In this document: piece by piece, positions 43,100 to 52,318 of the stretch
Layout: each line of letters opens with the position of its first letter
Numbering within the stretch: the first letter of the stretch is position 1
NCBI RefSeq assembly: GCF_014203425.1
Contig: NZ_JACHJC010000001.1
Span: 3,622,001-3,686,000 of the forward strand
Length of the DNA: 64,000 nucleotides
Direction of reading: 5' to 3'
Origin: Micromonospora echinospora
GTDB lineage: Bacteria; Actinomycetota; Actinomycetes; Mycobacteriales; Micromonosporaceae
Notes under the pieces: generated by a model
What the model saw: the letters and a program-made list of their open reading frames with translations, nothing else
The model's database searches: none
What the model was told of the DNA's origin: nothing
Made by a program: the position numbers and the translations under genes

Positions 43100-44722
43100 G
43101 TGAGCACCACCGGTAAGTCGCGGAGCTGGCGCGTTCCGCGCCGCCGCGTCCGCCCCCTGGCCGTCGCGTCCCTCGGCGCGACCCTCGCCCTCGGGCTGGT
43201 GGCCTGTAGCGGCGGTCCCGCCTCGACCAACGCGGTCAGCGGCGGGAAGGCGGGCACGTCGATCGAGGCCACCCTGGCGTTCACGCTCTCCAGCGGTTTC
43301 GACCCGGGCAACGCCTCCTCGGCCGTGGCGACCGCTGTCAACCAGCACGTCTTCGAGGGTCTCGTGGACCTCGACCCGATCACGCGGGAACCCTACAACG
43401 CCCTGGCCAAGAGCGACCCGACGCCCGGCGCCGGCGGGCTCACGTACACCGTGACGCTGCGCGACGGCGCGAAGTTCTCCGACGGCACCCCCGTCACCGC
43501 CGAGGACGTCGCCTGGTCGTTCACCCGCGTGCTCAAGCCGGCGGACCCGAAGGCGCCGCCGCTGATGCAGGGGTTCGTGTCGTTCCTCGACACCGTCACC
43601 GCCAAGGACGCGGCCACCGTCGAGTTCACGCTGAAGTACCCGTTCGCGCTGTTCAGCGAGCGGATCTCGGTCATCAAGGTGGTGCCCAAGGCCAAGACCG
43701 GTGACGCGGCGGCGGCCAAGGCGTTCGACACCGCGCCGATCGGCTCCGGCCCGTTCAAGGTGGACAGCGCGTCCAAGGAATCCGGCATCAAGCTGAGCAG
43801 GAACGAGACCTACAACGGCCCGCGCCCGGCCAAGGTCGAGACGATGACGTGGAACACCACCACCGAGGCGTCCGCCCGCGTGTCGGACCTGCAGGGCGGT
43901 CGTGTGCAGGCCATCGAGGCCGTGCCGTACCTGAACGTGGACTCGCTCAAGGACAAGTACACGATCGACGTGAAGCAGGCCTTCAACCAGGTCTTCCTCA
44001 TGTTCAACAACGCCGCCGCGCCGTTCAGCGACAAGCGCGTCCGCCAGGCCCTGCACTACGCCATCGACAGGGACGCCGTCATCAAGACCGCGCTCAACGG
44101 CTACGGCAGCCCGGCGACCAGCTACCTCGACGAGGGCAACAAGGCGTACCAGAAGGCCGGCACCGTCTACGACTACAACCCGGACAAGGCCAAGGCCCTG
44201 CTCCAGGAGGCGGGCGTCACCAACCTGTCGTTCCGGCTCGACACCACCGACAACTCGGTGGTCAAGGACGTCGCCCCGCTGGTCATCGAGCAGTGGAAGA
44301 AGATCGGCGTCAACGCCACGCTCAACACCGTGCCGTCCTCGGCCATCTACGGCGACATCGTCCCCAAGGACACGTTCCGGGTGCTCATGGCCACCGGCGA
44401 CCCGAGCGTCTTCGGCGTCGACACCGACCTGCTGATGCGCTGGTACTACTTCGGCGAGACCTGGCCGGGCCAGCGTTACCGCTGGAGCGACGCCAACCGC
44501 AAGACCATGGGCGACCTGCTGGACAAGGCCGCGCAGACCTCCGACGAGGCGGCCCGCAAGGCGCTGTGGAAGCAGGCCCTGGACATGGTGGCGGACGAGG
44601 TCCCGCTCTACCCGATCCTGCACACCAAGGTCGTCACCGCGTACGACCCGGCCAAGCTCGACGGCTTCTCGGGCGCGTCGACCACCGGCCTGTACTTCAT
44701 GGGCACCGGCCGGACCGGCTGA
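43100..44722 (+). CDS. ABC transporter substrate-binding lipoprotein, Opp/Dpp (SBP_bac_5) type
   Basis: A 540-residue lipoprotein. The signal ends in LGLVACSGG with the lipobox cysteine. The SBP_bac_5 core contains FEGLVDLDPITREPYNAL and LRDGAKFSDGTPVTAEDVAW. Family members usually bind peptides or nickel, but in the Haemophilus SatABCD system a relative binds sialic acid. Here the operon holds lyase, kinase and epimerase, so sialic acid is the likely ligand (inference). GTG 43100 has GGAGG about seven bases upstream. Confidence 0.92.
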   Translation: MSTTGKSRSWRVPRRRVRPLAVASLGATLALGLVACSGGPASTNAVSGGKAGTSIEATLAFTLSSGFDPGNASSAVATAVNQHVFEGLVDLDPITREPYNALAKSDPTPGAGGLTYTVTLRDGAKFSDGTPVTAEDVAWSFTRVLKPADPKAPPLMQGFVSFLDTVTAKDAATVEFTLKYPFALFSERISVIKVVPKAKTGDAAAAKAFDTAPIGSGPFKVDSASKESGIKLSRNETYNGPRPAKVETMTWNTTTEASARVSDLQGGRVQAIEAVPYLNVDSLKDKYTIDVKQAFNQVFLMFNNAAAPFSDKRVRQALHYAIDRDAVIKTALNGYGSPATSYLDEGNKAYQKAGTVYDYNPDKAKALLQEAGVTNLSFRLDTTDNSVVKDVAPLVIEQWKKIGVNATLNTVPSSAIYGDIVPKDTFRVLMATGDPSVFGVDTDLLMRWYYFGETWPGQRYRWSDANRKTMGDLLDKAAQTSDEAARKALWKQALDMVADEVPLYPILHTKVVTAYDPAKLDGFSGASTTGLYFMGTGRTG

Positions 44723-44751
44723 GCCCACACTCGGGGCTCCGCCCCCGCCTC

Positions 44752-44793
44752 CGTCCCGTCCGGCCCACGTGACCCGTGCGGCCGGACGGGACG
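44752..44793 (+). terminator. Intra-operon 14-bp hairpin after the binding-protein gene
   Basis: A perfect 14-bp inverted repeat (44752-44765 with 44780-44793) and a 14-base loop lies between the binding-protein gene and the first permease gene. Hairpins here usually stabilise the upstream mRNA and partly attenuate downstream transcription, giving more binding protein than membrane components. Confidence 0.65.
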
Positions 44794-44824
44794 CCCCGGC
44801 GCCCCGCCACGAGAAAGAGAATCC

Positions 44825-45781
44825 ATGCTGACCGTCCTGAACCTGGTCGCACGACGATTCCTGACGCTGATCCCCCTGGTGCTGGGCATCACGCTCTTCG
44901 TCTTCGTGATCATGCAGTTCTCCCCGATCGACCCGGCGCTGTCGGTCCTCGGCGACCAGGCCACGCCGGCGCAGGTCGAGGCGTTCCGCGCCGCGAACGG
45001 GCTCAACGACCCGCTGCCGCTGCGCTACCTGCACTTCCTCGGCGACCTCGTGCGCGGCGACCTCGGCATGACGTTCCCGCCGTCGGTCCCGGTCGCCGAG
45101 AAGATCGCCCTGGCGCTGCCGCTGACCATCCAGCTCACCGCGCTCGGGGTCGTCGGCGCGCTCGTCATCGCGCTGGCCCTCGGGATCCCGGCCGCCCTGT
45201 ACCGGGACCGCTGGCCCGACCAGGTCATCCGGATCGTCTCCATGGCCGGCATCGCCACGCCGTCGTTCTGGCTGGCCCTGCTGTTCATCCAGGAGTTCTC
45301 GGTCCGCCGCCCGATCTTCCCGACCGGCGGATACGTCAACCCCGCCGACTCGGTCGGCCTCTGGCTGCAGTCCCTCGCCCTGCCCGCGCTGGCGCTCGCC
45401 GTCCCGGTCGGCTGCTCGCTGGCCCGCATCGTCCGCACGTCGATGGTCGAGGAACTCGACAAGGACTACGTCCGCACCGCAGTCGGCGCCGGGCTCCCGC
45501 CCCGCGTGGTGATCGGCCGCAACGTGCTGCGCAACGCGCTGGTCAACCCGCTCACCGCGCTCGGCCTGCGCATCGGTTACCTCATCGGCGGCACCGTCGT
45601 CATCGAGGCGATCTTCTCGCTGCCCGGCATGGGCACCCAGATCATGAGCGCGGTCCAGCAGAACGACACCGCGCTCGCCCAGGGCACCGTCCTGACCATC
45701 GCCATCGGCTTCGTCGTGGTGAACCTGGTCGTGGACATCCTCTACCTCTTCGCCAACCCCCGACTGCGCGGAGGCCACTGA
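44825..45781 (+). CDS. ABC transporter permease, OppB/DppB type
   Basis: A 318-residue integral membrane protein with six segments and the DppB signature: N-terminal FLTLIPLVLGITLFVFVIMQ-like segment, AANGLNDPLPLRYLHFLGD, and the EAA loop near VRTAVGAGLPPRVVIGRNVL. It is encoded just upstream of the OppC-OppD fusion with a 1-bp overlap. It forms the channel with the permease half of the next protein. Confidence 0.92.
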   Translation: MLTVLNLVARRFLTLIPLVLGITLFVFVIMQFSPIDPALSVLGDQATPAQVEAFRAANGLNDPLPLRYLHFLGDLVRGDLGMTFPPSVPVAEKIALALPLTIQLTALGVVGALVIALALGIPAALYRDRWPDQVIRIVSMAGIATPSFWLALLFIQEFSVRRPIFPTGGYVNPADSVGLWLQSLALPALALAVPVGCSLARIVRTSMVEELDKDYVRTAVGAGLPPRVVIGRNVLRNALVNPLTALGLRIGYLIGGTVVIEAIFSLPGMGTQIMSAVQQNDTALAQGTVLTIAIGFVVVNLVVDILYLFANPRLRGGH

Positions 45782-47739
45782 TGCGCCGGTCCCTCACCAC
45801 CCGGCTCTCCCGACCCGGCATGGCCTTCGCCCGCCTCGGCCTCGCGGCCCGGTTCGCGCTCGGCTTCGTCGTCCTGATCGTCCTGGTGGGCGTGCTCGCC
45901 CCGCTGCTGCTGCGGCACGACCCCACCCAGACCGGCCTCGGACCGGCGCTCACCGGCCCGAACGGCGACTTCTGGTTCGGCCTGGACAAGCTCGGCCGGG
46001 ACGTCTTCTCCCGGCTGGTGGCCGGCACCCGGCGGTCGCTGATCGTCGGCTTCGGCGCGGCCGGCATCGCGCTGGTGCTCGGCGCGATCCTCGGGGCCTT
46101 CGCCGGGAGCAGCCGCACCGCCGTCGACGAGGTCGTCATGCGCTGCCTCGACGTGGTGATGGCGTTCCCCGCGATCGTGCTCTCCGCGCTGCTGATCATC
46201 TCGTTCGGCAAGAACAGCCTGCTGGTCCTCGTGATCGCGATCGGTTTCGTGTTCACCCCGTCGGTCGCGCGCATCGTCCGCGCCAACGTGCTGTCTCAGT
46301 ACGGCGAGGACTACGTGGCCGCCGAGCGGATCATCGGCGCCCGCCGCCCGCACATCCTCTGGCGGCATGTCCTGCGCAACTGCGCCGCCCCGATCCTCGT
46401 CTTCGTCACCGTCATGGTGGCCGACGCGATCGTCTTCGAGGCGTCCCTGTCCTTCATCGGCGGCGGCCTCGCCCCGCAGGAGGCGGCCTCCTCGTGGGGC
46501 TCGGTCATCGCCTTCGGCAAGGAGATGGTGCAGATCGGCGGCTGGTGGGCCACGTTCTTCCCCGGCCTGCTGATCCTGCTGACAGTGCTGGCGCTCAACG
46601 TGCTCTCCGAGGGCATGTCCGACGCGTGGGCCGCCCCGGCCGCACGCCGCGCCACGTCCACCACCAGCGGCGACGCGCTGGAGCAGGCGCAGCCGGGCAC
46701 CGGCGAGGTGGTCGAGCTGCCCGGTCTCGCCGAGGCGGCGCAGCGGCTGCGTGAGCGCGCCCGCCCGCTGCCGCAGGGCAAGCCGGTCCTCCAGGTCAGC
46801 AACCTGTCCATCGGCTTCGAGGGCCGCCACCGCGGCGTCGACATCGTCGACGGGCTCACCTTCGACGTACGCCCCGGCGAGGTCGTCGGCCTGGTGGGGG
46901 AGTCCGGCTCGGGCAAGTCGCTGAGCGTCCTCGCGGTCATGGGCCTGCTGCCGCAGGGCGCCCGGGTACGCGGTGGGATCCGCTTCCAGGACACGGACCT
47001 GTTGACGCTGAGCGCCAAGGGCCGCCGCGCCCTGATGGGCCGTGAGATCGCCATGGTCTACCAGGACGCGCTGTCGGCGCTGAACCCGGCGCTGCGCGTC
47101 GGCGCCCAGCTCGCCCAGATGATCCGCCGCGGCGGCACCCGCTCGGCCGAGGAACTGATGCGGCTGGTCGGGCTGGATCCGCGGCGCACGCTCGCCGCGT
47201 ACCCGCACGAGCTGTCCGGCGGGCAGCGGCAGCGGGTCGTGATCGCCATGGCGCTGTCCCGCGACCCGAAGCTGATCATCGCGGACGAGCCGACCACCGC
47301 GCTCGACGTCACGGTGCAGGCCCAGGTGATGGCGCTGCTGCTGGAGCTGCGCGAGCGGCTCGGCTTCGCTCTCATCCTGGTCAGCCACGACCTCGCCCTG
47401 GTCAGCGACGTCTGCGACCGGGTCGTGGTGATGTACGGCGGGCAGATCGTCGAGACCGGTGTGACCGCCGACGTGATGGAGGCCCCCGCGCACCACTACG
47501 CCCGCGGGCTCCTCGGTTCCGTCCTGTCCCTGGAGACCGGCGCGGAGCGGCTCACCCAGATCCGCGGCGTGGTGCCGTCACCGGCCGACTTCCCGAAGGG
47601 CTGCCGGTTCTCCGACCGCTGCCCGATGGCGACCGAGATCTGCCGGGACACCGCGCCCGCCCTGGCGGGCACGGACGGCCACGGGTACGCCTGCCACCAC
47701 CCCGCCGTCACCGTCAGCGAGAAGGAGCCGGCCCGATGA
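45781..47739 (+). CDS. ABC transporter permease-ATPase fusion, OppC-OppD type
   Basis: A 652-residue chain. Residues 1-290 are an OppC-type permease (LGRDVFSRLVAGTRRSLIVG, EAA loop near YVAAERIIGARRPHILWRHV). A linker follows, and residues about 335-650 are an OppD-type ATPase with Walker A GESGSGKS, signature LSGGQRQR, Walker B LIIADEPTTALD and the C-terminal oligopeptide-transporter region with PKGCRFSDRCP cysteines. Normally OppC and OppD are separate genes; the reading frame here is continuous, so this is a genuine fusion. It overlaps the next ATPase gene by 4 bp. Confidence 0.92.
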   Translation: MRRSLTTRLSRPGMAFARLGLAARFALGFVVLIVLVGVLAPLLLRHDPTQTGLGPALTGPNGDFWFGLDKLGRDVFSRLVAGTRRSLIVGFGAAGIALVLGAILGAFAGSSRTAVDEVVMRCLDVVMAFPAIVLSALLIISFGKNSLLVLVIAIGFVFTPSVARIVRANVLSQYGEDYVAAERIIGARRPHILWRHVLRNCAAPILVFVTVMVADAIVFEASLSFIGGGLAPQEAASSWGSVIAFGKEMVQIGGWWATFFPGLLILLTVLALNVLSEGMSDAWAAPAARRATSTTSGDALEQAQPGTGEVVELPGLAEAAQRLRERARPLPQGKPVLQVSNLSIGFEGRHRGVDIVDGLTFDVRPGEVVGLVGESGSGKSLSVLAVMGLLPQGARVRGGIRFQDTDLLTLSAKGRRALMGREIAMVYQDALSALNPALRVGAQLAQMIRRGGTRSAEELMRLVGLDPRRTLAAYPHELSGGQRQRVVIAMALSRDPKLIIADEPTTALDVTVQAQVMALLLELRERLGFALILVSHDLALVSDVCDRVVVMYGGQIVETGVTADVMEAPAHHYARGLLGSVLSLETGAERLTQIRGVVPSPADFPKGCRFSDRCPMATEICRDTAPALAGTDGHGYACHHPAVTVSEKEPAR

Positions 47740-48803
47740 GCGCCACCGCCGAGCACCGGCCGATCGCCGAGCTGAGCGACGTGCACGTGGTGCACGCCTC
47801 GCGCGGCGGCGGCATGTTCAGCCGGGAGAAGGTCTACGCGCTCACCGGGGCCGACCTGGTCATCCGGGCCGGCGAGACGGTCGGCATCGTCGGCGAGTCC
47901 GGCTGCGGCAAGTCGACGCTGGCCAAGGTGCTCGTGGGCCTGCAACGGCCGACCGCCGGCACGGTGTCATTCGCCGGCAAGGACGTGTGGTCGATGAGCG
48001 CCGCCGAGCGGCGGGAGCACATCGGTGCCGGCGTCGGCATGATCTTCCAGGACCCGGCCACGTCGCTGAACCGCCGCATGCCGGTACGCGACATCCTGCG
48101 GGACCCGCTCGACGTGCACCGCCGGGGCACCCGGGAGCAGCGCGAGAAGCGGGTGACCGAGCTGATGGCCCTGGTCGGCCTGCCCCGCTCGGTCGCCGAC
48201 GTGCTGCCCAGCCAGCTCTCCGGCGGCCAGCGCCAGCGGGTGTCCATCGCCCGCGCGCTGGCCCTGGAACCGGGGCTGGTCATCGCCGACGAGCCGACCA
48301 GTGCGCTCGACGTGTCGGTACGCGCGCAGATCCTCAACCTGCTGCTGGATCTCAAGGACCGGCTCGGACTGGCCATGGTCCTGGTCTCGCACGACATCCA
48401 GACCGTCAAGCGGGTCAGCGACCGGGTCGTCACCATGTACCTGGGTCGCATCGTCGAGCAGACGCCCGCCGACCTGCTGCCCGAGGGCGGCCGGCACCCG
48501 TACACCCGGGCGCTGTTCTCCGCCACGCCGGGCCTGCTCTCGCCGATCGAGCCCATTCCGCTGGTCGGCCCGGTCCCGTCCGCGACCCGGCCGCCGAGCG
48601 GCTGCCCGTTCCGGACCCGCTGCTGGGCCGCCACCGACGGCTGCGCCGTGGACATGCCGGCGCCGCGCCCCGCCGCGGGCACGGGCCACGAGTTCCGCTG
48701 CCACCACCCGGTGCCCGCCGGCACCGCCAACACCGAACTGGTCGCGCTCGCCACCTCGGCGACCGGCCGCACCACATCCGAGTCTGTCGAGGAGAACCTG
48801 TGA
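47736..48803 (+). CDS. ABC transporter ATPase, OppF type
   Basis: A 355-residue ATPase with Walker A GESGCGKST, signature LSGGQRQR, Walker B LVIADEPTSALD and H-loop LVSHDIQ, plus the oligo_HPY C-terminal region with SGCPFRTRCWAATDGC. It pairs with the ATPase half of the upstream fusion. The start ATG overlaps the fusion's stop and the end overlaps the lyase gene by GTGA. Confidence 0.93.
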   Translation: MSATAEHRPIAELSDVHVVHASRGGGMFSREKVYALTGADLVIRAGETVGIVGESGCGKSTLAKVLVGLQRPTAGTVSFAGKDVWSMSAAERREHIGAGVGMIFQDPATSLNRRMPVRDILRDPLDVHRRGTREQREKRVTELMALVGLPRSVADVLPSQLSGGQRQRVSIARALALEPGLVIADEPTSALDVSVRAQILNLLLDLKDRLGLAMVLVSHDIQTVKRVSDRVVTMYLGRIVEQTPADLLPEGGRHPYTRALFSATPGLLSPIEPIPLVGPVPSATRPPSGCPFRTRCWAATDGCAVDMPAPRPAAGTGHEFRCHHPVPAGTANTELVALATSATGRTTSESVEENL

Positions 48804-49738
48804 CCACCCCCGCCCCGCGGTTCGCCGGAGTCGTGCCGCCGGCCGTCACCCCCCTGACCGAGGAGGGCGAGGTCGACGTCCACTCCCTGGAGCGGCTGGT
48901 CGAAAGGCTGCTCGACGCCGGGGTCGACGGCATCTTCGCCCTCGGCAGCTCCGGCGAGACGGTCTTCCTCACCGACCGGCAGCGGGACCTGGCGCTGGAG
49001 ACCATCGTCAAGACCGCCGGCGGCGCCGTGCCGGTCCTCGCCGGCTGCATCGAGCCGACCACCCGCCGGGTCGTGGAACGGGCCGAGGCGTCCACCCGGC
49101 TGGGCGCGGACGGGCTGGTAGTGACCGCCCCGTTCTACGCCATCGTCGGCCCGCACGAGATCGAGCGGCACTTCCGCGCCGTCGGCGCGGCGGTCGAGCT
49201 TCCGCTGCTGGCGTACGACATCCCGGTCTGCGTGCACAGCAAGCTCTCCGTCGACCTGCTGACCCGGCTCGCCGTCGACGGCGTGCTGGCCGGCGTCAAG
49301 GACTCCAGCGGCGACGACGTCGCGTTCCGCCAGCTCGCGCTGGCCGTCGCCGAGCACGCGCCGGAGCGCGACTTCAGTCTGCTCACCGGCCACGAGGTGG
49401 TGGTCGACGCGATGATGCTCGCGGGCGGGTCCGGCTCGGTGCCCGGACTGGGCAACGTGGACCCGGCCGGCTACGTGCGGCTGCACCGGGCCTGCGTGTC
49501 CGGCGACTGGGCCGCCGCCCGGCAGGAGCAGGACCGCCTGACCCGGCTGTTCCGCATCGTCGACGCCGCCGACCCGGCCACCTCGGCTGGCGCCACCCGG
49601 GGCGTCGGCGCGTTCAAGACCGCCCTGGCGCTGCTCGGCGTCATCGCCGGCAACGCGGTGTCGCTGCCGCTGCGGCCGCTGGACGCCGCCGAGACCGGCC
49701 GCGTGCGTACCCAGCTGGAACTGGCTGGACTGCTCTGA
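48800..49738 (+). CDS. nanA: N-acetylneuraminate lyase-like protein (DapA/NanA family)
   Basis: A 312-residue TIM-barrel aldolase with the family motif GSSGET, the catalytic tyrosine in LLAYDIP and the Schiff-base lysine in AGVKDSSGD. DapA and NanA are hard to separate by motif alone; the adjacent ROK kinase and NanE genes make sialic acid cleavage to ManNAc and pyruvate the best call. GTG 48800 overlaps the ATPase stop. Confidence 0.85.
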   Translation: MTTPAPRFAGVVPPAVTPLTEEGEVDVHSLERLVERLLDAGVDGIFALGSSGETVFLTDRQRDLALETIVKTAGGAVPVLAGCIEPTTRRVVERAEASTRLGADGLVVTAPFYAIVGPHEIERHFRAVGAAVELPLLAYDIPVCVHSKLSVDLLTRLAVDGVLAGVKDSSGDDVAFRQLALAVAEHAPERDFSLLTGHEVVVDAMMLAGGSGSVPGLGNVDPAGYVRLHRACVSGDWAAARQEQDRLTRLFRIVDAADPATSAGATRGVGAFKTALALLGVIAGNAVSLPLRPLDAAETGRVRTQLELAGLL

Positions 49739-49740
49739 CC

Positions 49741-50670
49741 ATGCCTGAGGTGAGCACGACCGGCCTGGTCGCCGCGCTCGACATCGGCGGCACCAAGACC
49801 ACCGCCGCCCTGGTCACAGCCTCCGGCGAGATCGTCGGCCGGCGCACCGCGCCGACGCCGGGCCGCTCCGGCGCCGCTGCGGTTCTCGACACCGCGGCCG
49901 GCCTGGTCGAGAAGCTGCGGGCGGACGCGCCAGGCGTCGTACGGGCGCTCGGCGTCGGCAGCGCCGGCGTCATCGACAGCGGTTCCGGCCTGGTGCTGTC
50001 CGCCACCGACGTGCTGACCGGGTGGACCGGCACGGACCTGCGGGGCGACCTGGCCCGGCGCCTGGGCGTGCCGGTCACTGTGATCAACGACGTGCACGCC
50101 CACGCGCTGGGCGAGGCGCGCCACGGCGTCGCGGCCGGACACGACACGGTGCTCTACGTCGCCGTCGGCACCGGCGTCGGGGCGTCGTTCGTCCTCGGGG
50201 ACACCGTGCTCACCGGTGCGCACAGCGCGGCCGGGCACGCCGGGCACCAGCCGTCGGCGTACGCCGGGTCGCTGCCCTGCACGTGCGGCCGGCGCGGGCA
50301 CCTGGAGGCGATCGCCGCCGGGCCCGCCCTCGCCGCCGAGTACGTCCGGCGTACCGGCCGGCCGGTGGCCGACCTGCGGGCCGTCGCCGCGCTCGCCGCG
50401 GACGGCGACAAGGCGGCCCGCGACGTCGTCCGGCTGGGCGGCACGGCGATCGGATCCGCCGTCGGCGGCCTGGTCAACGTGCTCGACCCCGCCGCCGTGG
50501 TGGTCGGCGGCGGCGTCACCGGCCTCGGCGAGCCGTGGTGGCGCGCGCTGCGCGACGCGGTGCCCGCCGAGACGCTGCCCGCCCTGGCCGGCGTCCCGGT
50601 CCTCGCCTCCACCCTCGGCCCCGACGCGCCGCTGCTCGGCGCCGCCTCGCTCGCCTGGAAGGTCTCATGA
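49741..50670 (+). CDS. nanK: ROK-family sugar kinase, probable N-acetylmannosamine kinase
   Basis: A 309-residue ROK protein with the ATP motif DIGGTKTTAAL, the catalytic INDVHAHALGE, and AVGTGVGASFV. The zinc site reads CTCGRRGHLE where most ROK proteins have CxCGxxGCxE, so one cysteine ligand is His. Its place between lyase and NanE epimerase indicates phosphorylation of ManNAc. ATG 49741 follows the lyase stop by 2 bp; the end overlaps NanE by 4 bp. Confidence 0.88.
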   Translation: MPEVSTTGLVAALDIGGTKTTAALVTASGEIVGRRTAPTPGRSGAAAVLDTAAGLVEKLRADAPGVVRALGVGSAGVIDSGSGLVLSATDVLTGWTGTDLRGDLARRLGVPVTVINDVHAHALGEARHGVAAGHDTVLYVAVGTGVGASFVLGDTVLTGAHSAAGHAGHQPSAYAGSLPCTCGRRGHLEAIAAGPALAAEYVRRTGRPVADLRAVAALAADGDKAARDVVRLGGTAIGSAVGGLVNVLDPAAVVVGGGVTGLGEPWWRALRDAVPAETLPALAGVPVLASTLGPDAPLLGAASLAWKVS

Positions 50671-51356
50671 ACGCGCTCGTCGACCAGCTCTGTCACCGCC
50701 TGGTGGTCTCCTGCCAGGCGTACCCGGGTGAGCCGATGCGTGACCCGGACACCATGCGCCGGGTCGCGCTCGCCACCGCCCGCGGTGGCGCCGCGGGCAT
50801 CCGCGCCCAGGGCCTGGCGGACATCGCGGCGATCCGCGCGGCGGTGGACCTGCCGCTGATCGGGCTCTGGAAGGACGGCGACGACGACGTCTTCATCACC
50901 CCGACGCTGGAGCACGCGCTCGCCGTCGCCGACGCCGGGGCACACGTCGTAGCGCTCGACGGCACGTCCCGGCCCCGGCCCGACGGCCGCACGCTCGCCG
51001 AGACGATCGCCGCCGTGCACGAGCGCACCGGCGCGCTGGTGATGGCCGACTGCTCCACGTTCGACGAGGGCATCGCCGCCGCCGCCGCGGGCGCCGACCT
51101 GGTCGGCACCACGCTCGCCGGCTACACCGCGTACACCACGAAGGGCGACGGGCCGGACCTGGACCTGGTCGCCCGGCTCGCCGCCGCGCTCGACGTCCCG
51201 GTGGTCGCCGAGGGACGCATCCACACCCCGGAGCAGGCCGCGCAGGCGCTGCGGGCGGGCGCGTGGACGGTGGTGGTCGGCACCGCCATCACCCACCCCA
51301 GCACGATCACCGGCTGGTTCGCCGCCGCCGTACAGGAGGCCGCGTCGTGCCGCTGA
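50667..51356 (+). CDS. nanE: N-acetylmannosamine-6-phosphate 2-epimerase
   Basis: A 229-residue TIM-barrel protein of the NanE family: VSCQAYPGEPMRDP, GIRAQGLADIAAIR, PLIGLWKDG, and the phosphate-binding VVAEGRIHTPEQA and VVVGTAIT. It converts ManNAc-6-P to GlcNAc-6-P, joining the amino-sugar pathway. Length is normal for the family. No nagA/nagB genes are seen in the window. Confidence 0.95.
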   Translation: MNALVDQLCHRLVVSCQAYPGEPMRDPDTMRRVALATARGGAAGIRAQGLADIAAIRAAVDLPLIGLWKDGDDDVFITPTLEHALAVADAGAHVVALDGTSRPRPDGRTLAETIAAVHERTGALVMADCSTFDEGIAAAAAGADLVGTTLAGYTAYTTKGDGPDLDLVARLAAALDVPVVAEGRIHTPEQAAQALRAGAWTVVVGTAITHPSTITGWFAAAVQEAASCR

Positions 51357-52318
51357 CCGACCTCGACCTGGCCGGCTGCATGGCGTACCGGCCGGAGCTG
51401 GACGTGCCGGCGGACCTGGACGCGTTCTGGGCGCGCACGCTCGACGGCGGCGGTGACCCGGAGGCGGCGGTCTACGAGCCGGTCGACACCGGCCTGACCC
51501 AGATCCGCACGTACGCCGCCACGATCCCCGGTTTCGGCGGCGAGCCGGTACGCGGATGGCTGCACCTGCCGGCCAATGCCGACAGGCCGCTGCCCTGCGT
51601 GGTCGAGTACCTCGGCTACGGCCGGGGCCGCGGCCTGGCGCACGAGAAGTTGTTCTGGGCGGCGGCCGGCTTCGCACACCTGATCATGGACAGTCGTGGT
51701 CAGGGCTGGAGCGCCGCCACCGGCGGCACGCCCGACCCGCACCCCTACCCGGCCGGCACCGTGCCTGGCTTCCTCACCCGGGGCGTCGCCGACCCGGCCG
51801 ACCACTACTACCGGCGGCTGATCACCGACGCGGTCCGCTTCGCCGAGGCCGCCCGGCGGCACCCGGCCGTCGACCCGGACCGGGTGGCGGTCACCGGATT
51901 CAGCCAGGGCGGCGGCCTGGCCCTCGCCGCCGGCGCGCTGTGCCCGGGCGTCGCGGCCGTCATGCCGGACGTGCCGTTTCTCTGCGACATCCGCCGGGGC
52001 GTGCGCGTCGCCGGGCCGGACAGCCCGTACGCCGAGGTCGTCGACTACCTCGCGCTCCACCGCGACCGCGCCGACCAGGTGTTCCGCACGCTGTCCTACC
52101 TGGACGCCGCCGTGCTCGCGCCCCGCGCGACCGCGCCGGCGCTGTTCTCCATCGCCCTGCGGGACCAGGTCTGCCCGCCGTCGACCTGCTTCGCCGCCTA
52201 CCACCGCTACGGCGGCGACAAGGACGTGCGGGTGTACGAGTTCAACGACCACGAGGGCGGCGAGGCGGCGCACCAGCGCGAACAGCTCACCTGGCTGCGC
52301 GGGATCCTGGGCGCCTAA
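51347..52318 (+). CDS. Acetyl esterase, AXE1/cephalosporin-deacetylase family
   Basis: A 323-residue alpha/beta-hydrolase. The nucleophile is in VTGFSQGGGLALA and the last His in FNDHEGGE. The family (acetylxylan esterase/cephalosporin C deacetylase) removes acetyl groups from sugars. In a sialic acid operon it most likely removes O-acetyl groups from sialic acids before cleavage (inference). I chose GTG 51347 for the perfect AGGAGG seven bases upstream, inside the end of nanE. It ends by 4-bp overlap with a convergent gene. Confidence 0.88.
   Translation: MPLTDLDLAGCMAYRPELDVPADLDAFWARTLDGGGDPEAAVYEPVDTGLTQIRTYAATIPGFGGEPVRGWLHLPANADRPLPCVVEYLGYGRGRGLAHEKLFWAAAGFAHLIMDSRGQGWSAATGGTPDPHPYPAGTVPGFLTRGVADPADHYYRRLITDAVRFAEAARRHPAVDPDRVAVTGFSQGGGLALAAGALCPGVAAVMPDVPFLCDIRRGVRVAGPDSPYAEVVDYLALHRDRADQVFRTLSYLDAAVLAPRATAPALFSIALRDQVCPPSTCFAAYHRYGGDKDVRVYEFNDHEGGEAAHQREQLTWLRGILGA

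Noticed and set aside
48800..49738. Dihydrodipicolinate synthase (dapA) for lysine synthesis
   Set aside because: The motifs allow it, but overlap with a sugar-type operon containing nanE and a ROK kinase makes N-acetylneuraminate lyase more likely.
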